Assembly (NCBI GenBank): GCA_030602965.1
Contig: JAUVYS010000057.1
Coordinates: 1 to 7,455 of the forward strand
DNA: 7,455 nt
Direction of reading: 5' to 3'
Origin: Candidatus Bathyarchaeota archaeon
GTDB lineage: Archaea > Thermoproteota > Bathyarchaeia > RBG-16-48-13 > JAGMEO01
How positions within the stretch are numbered: the first letter of the stretch is position 1; each line of letters begins with the position of its first letter. Below the pieces are notes generated by a model. That model had not been told where the DNA came from and did not search any database. It saw nothing but the letters and a program-made list of their open reading frames with translations. A program made the translations under genes and the position numbers. This document shows, piece by piece, positions 1 to 5,729 of this stretch.

Positions 1-2429
1 TACAGTTTGGTTTGGATCCTGAGAGTGAAAATTATATAGTAATAGAGGTCAACCCCCGCATGTCGAGGTCAAGTGCTTTGGCCTCAAAAGCCACAGGCTA
101 TCCTCTGGCATACGTGGCAGCTAAGCTTTCAGTTGGCTATAATCTTCCTGAGCTCCAGAATAAAGTAACCGGAGTAACAACTGCTTGCTTTGAACCGGCA
201 CTCGACTATGTGGTTGTGAAGTATCCACGCTGGGATTTCCAAAAGTTCTCTGGACTTATTGACAGACACATAGGACCTATGATGAAGTCTGTTGGAGAAG
301 TCATGTCAATCGCTCGCAGCTTTGAAGAAGCATTACAAAAAGCCATCAGAGGATTAGAAATAGGAAAGGTTGGGTTGGTTGGCAATAAGGGTGACGATGA
401 AAAAGAAGATTTAGAAGAACTACGAGAAGTCCTTCGCAACCCGACAGATGAGAGACTGTTCAAAGTGGCAAAAGCCATCAAATTCGGTCTGAGCATCGAA
501 GAAATATATCGTTTAACAGGAATTGACAAATGGTATCTGCACAAGATCGCGAACATAGTGAAAATAGAGAAACGTTTGAAAACACTATCTACAAACATAA
601 ATAAAAAAATCTTGGCAGAGGAGATTCGAAAGGCGAAAAAACTTGGTTTCTCTGACACACAGATTGGTAGGCTGCTTGGAAAAGATGAGTTATCAATTCG
701 AAGATTCAGAAAGAGCCACAGCATCATCCCTTCTGTGAAGATTGTTGATACTATGGCAGCGGAATGGGAATCTAAAACAAATTACTGCTACTTCACTTAT
801 GGTGACGAAGAAGATGACATTGTCTTTAAAGATAACAGAAGTAAAGTAGTAATTTTAGGAGCAGGATGTATAAGAATCGGTAGTAGTGTGGAATTTGACT
901 ACTGTACTATGAATACTGCTTGGTCAATGAAAGAGGAAGGAATAGACGAGGTTATTGTTGTCAACAACAACCCTGAAACTGTCTCAACAGACTATGATAT
1001 GTCTGATAAATTATACTTCGAAGAGATTACATTAGAGCGTATTCTGGATATAGTTGAAAAGGAAGACCCTATTGGCGTTGTTGTGAGTGTAGGAGGTCAG
1101 ACTCCAAACAATTTAGCAGTATCTTTATCAAAGCTAGGAATCAGGCTTTTGGGCACTTCTGCTAGAAGCATCGACAGAGCAGAAGATCGCTCCAAGTTTA
1201 GCAAACTCCTCGACGGTATCGGTATTTCACAGCCACCATGGAGTAGCTTAACCTCGATAAAAGAGATGAAAAAGTTCGCCAAGAAAATAGAATATCCAGT
1301 TTTAATACGCCCCTCATATGTGCTTTCAGGGGCAGCAATGCGTGTTGCTAAAAACGAAAAAGAACTGGTTAATTATGTACAACTTGCAGCAGAGGTCTCA
1401 CAAGAACATCCTGTTGTAGTCAGCAAATTCATGGAAAACGCGAAGGAAGTTGAGATTGATGGTGTCAGTGATGGAAGCGATGTTCTTATAGGCGCAATAA
1501 TCGAACACGTTGAGCTAGCTGGAACACATAGTGGAGACGCTTCCATGGTTATCCCGCCGAAAATGTTGAGACCTAAAATAGTCGAAAAAATCCGTGTTTT
1601 CACCAACCTAATTGCAAGAGTTTTAAACATAAAGGGACCATTCAACATTCAATATCTAGTGAAGGATGAGGAAGTTTACGTAATAGAATGTAATCTTCGG
1701 GCAAGCAGAAGCATGCCCTTTACAAGTAAAGCGTCAGGCGTGCCTTTGATTTGGATCGGAGGTAAAGTCATACTTGGTAAACTACTGAGAGAACTTAACT
1801 GCCTAAAAAAGCCAGAGATCATGCACGTAGCAGTTAAGGCGCCAACGTTTTCTTTCATGAGGTTAAAAGGTGCTGACCCAGTTTTAGGCGTTGAGATGAC
1901 TTCCACAGGCGAAGTTGCGTGTCTTGACTATGATTTTGCTAGAGCATACATAAAAGCCCTCACGGCTTCAAACTTGATTCCACCGAAGCCTGATAAACCT
2001 ATATTGATAACAGTCAGAGACGAGGATAAGAAAAGGGCTGTAGAGATCGCGAAAAAACTGGTAAAACTTGGATACAAGATCTTTGCAACAGAGGGTACAG
2101 CTAAAGCCTTAAGGAAAGGAGGAATTGAAGCAGTTCAAGTTTTTAAAAAGATAAGCGAAAGCAAGAAAGGAAAATCCATCATAGAATTTTTAACTAAAAA
2201 AGAGATCGGTCTTGTGATAAATACTCCTTCAATCACCAACGAAGCTAGTTTTACAGATGGTTACGAGATGAGACAAGTAGCCACAGAGTTTCTAATTCCA
2301 GTCATTACGAGAATCGAAACGGCTGAAGCCCTCACAGACGCTCTTCTCAAAAATGGTTTGAACTCAATAATGCGAGTACAGTCCTTAGGAGAGTATCTTC
2401 GAAATGCACCATTAGGAAAATACGTGTAA
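1..2429 (+). CDS. carB: Carbamoyl-phosphate synthase large subunit, 5'-truncated by window edge
   Basis: CarB makes carbamoyl phosphate from bicarbonate, glutamine-derived ammonia and two ATP, feeding pyrimidine and arginine synthesis in the cytoplasm. The frame is already open at base 3 (QFGLDP), so the TTG at 12 is not the start. The first Gln aligns with E. coli CarB Gln285, and E and N of the EVNPRMSRSS motif align with Glu299 and Asn301, so roughly 284 residues are missing. In order, the fragment holds the end of the first ATP-grasp unit, the helical middle domain with MKSVGEVM (about 290-305), the second carbamoyl-phosphate unit from about base 840 (IRIGSSVEFDYC; RPSYVLSG; EHVELAGTHSGD; IECNLRASRS with Glu at 1686-1688), and a C-terminal MGS-like allosteric domain from about 1990 (NTPS, DGYEMR). 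Both halves lie in one frame, unlike the split carB of some methanogens. The stop is TAA. Identification is very secure. Confidence 0.97.
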   Translation, partial: QFGLDPESENYIVIEVNPRMSRSSALASKATGYPLAYVAAKLSVGYNLPELQNKVTGVTTACFEPALDYVVVKYPRWDFQKFSGLIDRHIGPMMKSVGEVMSIARSFEEALQKAIRGLEIGKVGLVGNKGDDEKEDLEELREVLRNPTDERLFKVAKAIKFGLSIEEIYRLTGIDKWYLHKIANIVKIEKRLKTLSTNINKKILAEEIRKAKKLGFSDTQIGRLLGKDELSIRRFRKSHSIIPSVKIVDTMAAEWESKTNYCYFTYGDEEDDIVFKDNRSKVVILGAGCIRIGSSVEFDYCTMNTAWSMKEEGIDEVIVVNNNPETVSTDYDMSDKLYFEEITLERILDIVEKEDPIGVVVSVGGQTPNNLAVSLSKLGIRLLGTSARSIDRAEDRSKFSKLLDGIGISQPPWSSLTSIKEMKKFAKKIEYPVLIRPSYVLSGAAMRVAKNEKELVNYVQLAAEVSQEHPVVVSKFMENAKEVEIDGVSDGSDVLIGAIIEHVELAGTHSGDASMVIPPKMLRPKIVEKIRVFTNLIARVLNIKGPFNIQYLVKDEEVYVIECNLRASRSMPFTSKASGVPLIWIGGKVILGKLLRELNCLKKPEIMHVAVKAPTFSFMRLKGADPVLGVEMTSTGEVACLDYDFARAYIKALTASNLIPPKPDKPILITVRDEDKKRAVEIAKKLVKLGYKIFATEGTAKALRKGGIEAVQVFKKISESKKGKSIIEFLTKKEIGLVINTPSITNEASFTDGYEMRQVATEFLIPVITRIETAEALTDALLKNGLNSIMRVQSLGEYLRNAPLGKYV

Positions 2430-2448
2430 TTAAAAGGATGAAGATCTG

Positions 2449-2462
2449 CAAACTTAGGTTTG
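2449..2462 (+). terminator. Possible weak hairpin terminator after carB
   Basis: CAAAC and GTTTG form a perfect 5-bp stem around a TTAG loop, 19 bases after the carB stop. It is followed by AAAAATTTT rather than a long T-run, so it is a weak terminator candidate. The following bases also look like the core promoter of the next gene. Confidence 0.25.
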
Positions 2463-2467
2463 AAAAA

Positions 2468-2493
2468 TTTTAAGTAGTACTAATTTAAGAATA
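2468..2493 (+). promoter_or_regulatory. Candidate TATA region for the 2516 membrane-protein gene
   Basis: Two archaeal TATA-like stretches are visible, TTTTAAGTA at 2468-2476 preceded by an A-rich BRE-like run, and TTTAAGAATA at 2484-2493. With the usual 25-base spacing, the first would start transcription near 2498 and leave a short leader carrying AGGGGTTT (2504-2511). The second would give a nearly leaderless transcript. The sequence alone does not choose between them. Confidence 0.35.
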
Positions 2494-2515
2494 AAGGTCA
2501 TACAGGGGTTTATAA

Positions 2516-2944
2516 ATGACCGCTTTTGCAGAATGGGCTTATGTGCTGATTGCTCTTACATTCATTCCACAAACTTTCTACTCAATTCTCTTTGAAAGAT
2601 TAGAAACCAAAAGAGGCGCTGCAGTAATATACGGTCTATCATGCCTAGGATTCGCTATGGGAGTCTGGGTGTTAGAAGCAGATATTACTATCCCGTTCCC
2701 TGGATTAGACTTTATAAAGTGGGGTCTCATCGTTTGGGGAGCTATAACAATCATTTTTGCTTTCAACTTCGGAAAAGACATTACAGCAATCTTCAGTTAC
2801 AGAAATCCAGCTGCCTTTGAGTTTGCCCTACTAGTCTACGTGTACTTGCTACCGGATTTCATGCAAAATGTCCAATGGCTGATAATATTTATCGTAGCGT
2901 TCTTAACAGTTTTCAACGCGATTGCATATGCTCTATCTAGATAA
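2516..2944 (+). CDS. Small polytopic membrane protein, unknown function
   Basis: I do not recognise this 142-residue protein. It is strongly hydrophobic, with clear membrane segments at about residues 7-26, 35-53, 67-86 and 118-139, and a weaker one at 98-113, giving four or five passes. Short charged turns separate them (FERLETKRG at 26-34, FGKDI at 85-89). No Cys/His metal site, ATP-binding motif or transporter signature is visible. The ATG is preceded by AGGGGTTT with about 4 bases of spacing, a mediocre Shine-Dalgarno match, and the frame fills the gap between carB and the next gene. The 86-base gap after carB holds its own promoter-like sequence, so it is probably a separate transcript. 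The long frame, start context and amphipathic layout make it a real gene; no function is proposed. Confidence 0.85.
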   Translation: MTAFAEWAYVLIALTFIPQTFYSILFERLETKRGAAVIYGLSCLGFAMGVWVLEADITIPFPGLDFIKWGLIVWGAITIIFAFNFGKDITAIFSYRNPAAFEFALLVYVYLLPDFMQNVQWLIIFIVAFLTVFNAIAYALSR

Positions 2945-2948
2945 ATCA

Positions 2949-2979
2949 TTTTTTCCAATATTTATTTCAATATTTTCAT
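2949..2979 (+). terminator. T-rich terminator after the membrane-protein gene
   Basis: Just after the TAA stop there is a T6 run (2949-2954), then further T-rich stretches with the direct repeat CAATATTT. Archaeal transcription commonly ends at U-tracts without a hairpin, so this is the likely end of the 2516 transcript. The same AT-rich DNA may overlap the promoter of the next gene. Confidence 0.45.
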
Positions 2980-3008
2980 CCAATTTATCAATTGACCATT
3001 TCACCTGA

Positions 3009-4181
3009 ATGATTACGATGGTTAGTACTAAAAGCAAGGTTATTTTTCTAACAGTCATAGCTCTATCTTTCACTATTGGTCCAAATATTTTGTTTCAAAC
3101 ATTTAATGAAAAGGCTACCAAAGAGTATTTGTTTTCTTACAGATCAGAAGTGACGTTCACGAATGAAGGAAACACTTCTTTTCAATTAAGTGAGGAAGAT
3201 AGAACTTTTAGTATATTCATGAATAATAGTTGGCAGACAGTATATTTACAGAGCTGTAATTGGCCCTATAATAAGACAGCTGATCAAGAAGGTAATCCGA
3301 TTATTATCTTGGATGTACCTCTTATTCCTCCTGCAAGATGTATTACAATAAGTGTTAATCTACGTATCATTGAGAAAGAACGAGAAGCACCTCATGTTAC
3401 TCTTTATTCTTCTGGAGATCTCGATGATATTCCAGAAGAATTGAAAGAAGACTATTGTAAATCTGGAGGAATATGGCTCTTTGACGATGACTTAAAGAAT
3501 TTAGCATATCAAATTTGGAGTGCAGAGAATTATACTGGTAATGTGTTGAATATTGTTGCCAGTTTGGCAAATTGGATAGGAGAAAACACACAGTACCATA
3601 GTTTTGAGTTAGGGTTGTATCCGAATGAGACTTTTCGCCTTGGAAAGGGAGACTGCGATGACCAATCCAACCTTCTGATAGCACTATGTAGAATATTGGG
3701 AATTCCAGCATTTCTTCAATTAGGATGCCTACAAGTTCTTGAATTGCCAGAACGTGAAACATTCTGGGATGGACATCTAATGGTTTATTATAACTTTGTT
3801 AGCTTTCACGCTTGGGCAATGATATATATTCCTCCATGGGGTTGGCTTCCCTTTGACATGACTTGGGGCTGGAATTCAAACAACCCCTTAAATGGCATAG
3901 GAACAGCTGCGATCTACAATGAATATTCAGTATTAATGTTGAACATTACGAAGAGCAACTGGATAGGAAGAGCCAGAGAGATGAAGAAGCACTTAATAAA
4001 TCATCAAATATATGTTTATAACGAGGAGGAACTGATCATGCAATTATCTGGAACTCCAGAGGAACGATTTTGGAAGGAACTTCCACTTTGGTTGATAACC
4101 AGCGTCGTATTGATAGGCTTGATAGAATTTGTTTTTAGAGAACATTATCATTGCAATAAAAAGGAAGAAATATTCAACTAA
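3009..4181 (+). CDS. Membrane-anchored extracellular transglutaminase-like protein
   Basis: A 390-residue protein with an N-terminal hydrophobic signal or anchor (about 10-29), a predicted beta-sandwich region (about 44-124), a transglutaminase-like papain-fold core (about 175-290) and a C-terminal membrane helix (about 358-376) with a basic tail. The probable catalytic triad is Cys216 in GKGDCDDQS, His267 in SFHAWA and Asp283 in PFDMTWG, the expected order and spacing for this superfamily. Six N-X-S/T sequons (N55, N72, N88, N174, N206, N312) suggest an outward-facing glycoprotein. Such archaeal proteins may be proteases or amide-bond enzymes; the substrate cannot be read from sequence. The start is ATG at 3009 or ATG at 3018 (Met4). 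Neither has a Shine-Dalgarno, and TTTATC at 2984-2989 lies about 25 bases upstream, so a leaderless mRNA is plausible. The gene converges on the surface-protein gene 41 bases away. Fold assignment is firm; activity is inferred. Confidence 0.9.
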   Translation: MITMVSTKSKVIFLTVIALSFTIGPNILFQTFNEKATKEYLFSYRSEVTFTNEGNTSFQLSEEDRTFSIFMNNSWQTVYLQSCNWPYNKTADQEGNPIIILDVPLIPPARCITISVNLRIIEKEREAPHVTLYSSGDLDDIPEELKEDYCKSGGIWLFDDDLKNLAYQIWSAENYTGNVLNIVASLANWIGENTQYHSFELGLYPNETFRLGKGDCDDQSNLLIALCRILGIPAFLQLGCLQVLELPERETFWDGHLMVYYNFVSFHAWAMIYIPPWGWLPFDMTWGWNSNNPLNGIGTAAIYNEYSVLMLNITKSNWIGRAREMKKHLINHQIYVYNEEELIMQLSGTPEERFWKELPLWLITSVVLIGLIEFVFREHYHCNKKEEIFN

Positions 4182-4199
4182 AGATGTAGGCTCTTCTAA

Positions 4200-4206
4200 G
4201 AAAAAA
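4200..4206 (-). terminator. T6 tract downstream of the surface-protein gene
   Basis: Read on the minus strand, the 41-base convergent gap contains a T6 tract (A6 on the plus strand at 4201-4206), 17 bases after the TAG stop of the surface-protein gene. This fits a hairpin-less archaeal terminator. No comparable T-run serves the converging plus-strand gene in the gap. Confidence 0.4.
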
Positions 4207-4222
4207 TGTGAATTTGTTGAAT

Positions 4223-5209
4223 CTATTGATATTTTGGTCTCCGCGCCTCAATGACTATTATTGGCACAATTATGATTAGAGCAGCCAAGACACCTAAGAG
4301 AAGGAAAGGGATAAAGGGTTCAAGGCTTTCAGCTTTCATTGTTTTCACTTCTACGAGGAAACGTTCTGATGTCTCTTCAGCAGTTGTGGAGTATAACTCT
4401 ACTTCGACATCATACAAGCCTTCTGTTGATGGATTGATTAGCCATAACACAGTGACTGATTCACCCGCGTTCAAGTCACCAACCGACTTAGTTGATTCAT
4501 CTGCAGTCATTGTAAGCGATAGTTTTAAGGTTGCATACACATCTCGAGCAGATTTTTCACCCACGTTCTTTATTGTTATTGTAAAGTTGAAAGGATCGTT
4601 TTTATAGACAGCATCCTTTCCGGTTATACTTTGAATGTCAGAATCAGTCACGAGAAGTGATGCAGGGATTTGACTGTAAAGGATCAAGTCTGGACCTGTG
4701 ATGACTCTTTGTGTTGGGTTTGTAGTGACTTGTAATTGAGAGTAGTCAGATATGAATTTCATAGCCTCAGTTAATTGAATAGACACTTCAGCTGTAACTG
4801 ATGACCCAGGTTGAACTTCAGCATCCTGATCTGAGAAGAAGAAGTTGAAAGTCTGGGTCCAGTTCTCTCCTTCACCATAATAATCCTGGGGAGCCACTGC
4901 TGATGAAGAAAGTTCGTAACCATTAGGCAGTTTTATTGTTATTTCAGCCTGCAACATCGCTAGGCCTAATGCGTTTTCTGATGCATTATCTACATGAACC
5001 TGCAAAATTAAGGGCTCTTCCTCCTCAGTGAAAAGAGTCGAAGCACTGGTTAGACTCACTGTGTAATCCACCGTGGGTTTAAGCCCTTGGACGCTCATGT
5101 GAACTTGGGTTGACCAGATAGTTGCTTGAGTAGGAGTAAGATATCTTGAAGCGATAACAGTTGCAGTCAAGAGAATTAGGAAGATTGTGAGTTGGGTTCT
5201 CCTTTTCAT
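4223..5209 (-). CDS. Secreted surface protein with CARDB-like domain and C-terminal anchor
   Basis: A 328-residue protein beginning MKRRTQL, with a basic n-region, a hydrophobic core (about 8-20) and a possible signal-peptidase site after TPTQA (about residue 29). Residues 45-160 look like a first beta-sandwich domain. About 202-289 carry the hallmarks of a CARDB/COG1361-type Ig-like domain: FTITIKNVGEKSA, then VGDLNAGESVTVLW, then EGLYDVEV. A single membrane helix (about 300-321) and a basic EARRPKYQ tail anchor it. Sequons occur at N75, N116 and N208. There is no PGF-type sorting motif and no catalytic signature, so a structural, adhesion or S-layer-associated role is inferred. The frame extends to a GTG at 5218, but that GTG is part of the Shine-Dalgarno GGGTGAT, so ATG at 5209 is preferred. 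It is divergent from the phosphatase-like gene and convergent with the transglutaminase-like gene. Confidence 0.88.
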   Translation of the reverse strand: MKRRTQLTIFLILLTATVIASRYLTPTQATIWSTQVHMSVQGLKPTVDYTVSLTSASTLFTEEEEPLILQVHVDNASENALGLAMLQAEITIKLPNGYELSSSAVAPQDYYGEGENWTQTFNFFFSDQDAEVQPGSSVTAEVSIQLTEAMKFISDYSQLQVTTNPTQRVITGPDLILYSQIPASLLVTDSDIQSITGKDAVYKNDPFNFTITIKNVGEKSARDVYATLKLSLTMTADESTKSVGDLNAGESVTVLWLINPSTEGLYDVEVELYSTTAEETSERFLVEVKTMKAESLEPFIPFLLLGVLAALIIIVPIIVIEARRPKYQ

Positions 5210-5212
5210 GAT

Positions 5213-5220
5213 AATCACCC
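5213..5220 (-). promoter_or_regulatory. Shine-Dalgarno fixing the surface-protein start
   Basis: On the minus strand GGGTGATT ends just before TATC and the ATG at 5209. It contains GGTGAT, complementary to the archaeal 16S 3' end (ATCACC). It physically overlaps the in-frame GTG at 5218-5216, so a ribosome bound here would initiate at the ATG. Confidence 0.75.
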
Positions 5221-5241
5221 AGTATTGAAGTTTGCAAAATA

Positions 5242-5250
5242 GTACTTAAT
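5242..5250 (-). promoter_or_regulatory. Candidate TATA element for the surface-protein gene
   Basis: On the minus strand the bases read AATTAAGTA, preceded by an A-rich GGAAAAA stretch suitable for a BRE. The expected start about 25 bases downstream is near 5220, right at the Shine-Dalgarno, giving a very short leader. The element resembles that at 2463-2476 upstream of the membrane-protein gene. Confidence 0.4.
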
Positions 5251-5295
5251 TTTTTCCTAAAACTGACCAACAGTGATAAAGATTACGTTAAATGA

Positions 5296-5303
5296 TTTAA
5301 ATA
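5296..5303 (+). promoter_or_regulatory. Consensus archaeal TATA box for the phosphatase-like gene
   Basis: TTTAAATA is an exact match to the archaeal TTTAWATA consensus. Transcription would be expected near 5325, about 16 bases before the first ATG at 5341, which suits a short leader containing AGGTTA (5327-5332). The core ATTTAAAT is itself palindromic, so some minus-strand initiation is possible. Confidence 0.65.
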
Positions 5304-5340
5304 AAGAATTACTCTATTGCCTTAATAGGTTACAAAGAAC

Positions 5341-5706
5341 ATGACAATGAAAATACTCTTCATTTGCTCAGCCAACGTGAGTAGAAGCCGCACAGCCGAA
5401 GAACTGTTCATGAACAAAGAAGAACTTGAAGTGAAGTCCGCAGGAACACGATGGACTGCCCGGAAGAAAGTATCAGAGGAGATGATCAATTGGGCTGATA
5501 AGATATTCGTCATGGAGCAACACCACAAAGACTACATCATAAAGAAGAAGCCTGAAGCTGAAAAGAAGATAATCGTGCTAGACATCCCTGACATATATGG
5601 TAGAAACGACCCGCTCCTCATAGAAGCCCTACTAGATAAGCTCGAGAAGCATTTACCAGTGGCACATGAAATCAAAGCAAAGAATATCACAAAACAAGAT
5701 CAATAA
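5341..5706 (+). CDS. Low-molecular-weight protein tyrosine phosphatase-like protein
   Basis: A 121-residue cytoplasmic protein of the low-molecular-weight phosphatase fold, closest in style to the short COG4551-type predicted tyrosine phosphatases. Family members use a Cys nucleophile in a C-X5-R-S loop to hydrolyse phosphotyrosine or related phosphomonoesters. Here the loop is CSANVSRSR with Cys9, Arg15 and Ser16. Family landmarks follow: SAGT at 33-36, WADKIFVME at 51-59 and LDIPDIYGRNDP at 80-91, where Asp81 or Asp84 may supply the general acid. It is shorter than classical members (about 150 residues), and the loop has Ser and Arg where the classical form has Cys (CRS) and Pro (RSP). Start could be ATG 5341 or ATG 5347 (MKILFICS); only the weak AGGTTA precedes them. 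It stands alone under its own consensus TATA box. The fold is confident; substrate and activity are unknown. Confidence 0.87.
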   Translation: MTMKILFICSANVSRSRTAEELFMNKEELEVKSAGTRWTARKKVSEEMINWADKIFVMEQHHKDYIIKKKPEAEKKIIVLDIPDIYGRNDPLLIEALLDKLEKHLPVAHEIKAKNITKQDQ

Positions 5707-5708
5707 TT

Positions 5709-5729
5709 AAAGTATGAAATTCATACTTT
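5709..5729. terminator. 21-base perfect palindrome between converging genes
   Basis: Arms AAAGTATGAA (5709-5718) and TTCATACTTT (5720-5729) are perfect inverted repeats around a single A. As RNA it folds into an 8-bp stem with a 5-base loop on either strand. It fills the 22-base gap between the phosphatase-like gene and cysS and touches the last base of the cysS TGA stop. A shared bidirectional terminator or mRNA 3'-end stabiliser is the simplest reading. It lacks a long U-tract, so a protein-binding palindrome is an alternative. Confidence 0.5.

Noticed and set aside
12..14. TTG as a possible start of carB.
   Set aside because: The frame is open upstream to the window edge and the residues before it (QFG) match conserved CarB sequence, so the true start lies outside the window.
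206..727. Minus-strand frame of 173 codons inside carB.
   Set aside because: It lies wholly within the well-supported carB frame, is Ser/Phe-rich as expected for an antisense shadow, and has no recognisable domain.
3397..3762. Minus-strand frame of 121 codons inside the transglutaminase-like gene.
   Set aside because: It overlaps the catalytic core of a convincing gene on the other strand and shows no start context or family signature.
5079..5270. Minus-strand frame of 63 codons covering the start of the surface-protein gene in another phase.
   Set aside because: The overlapping frame has a signal peptide, Shine-Dalgarno and downstream domain; this one has no motif and a low-complexity composition.
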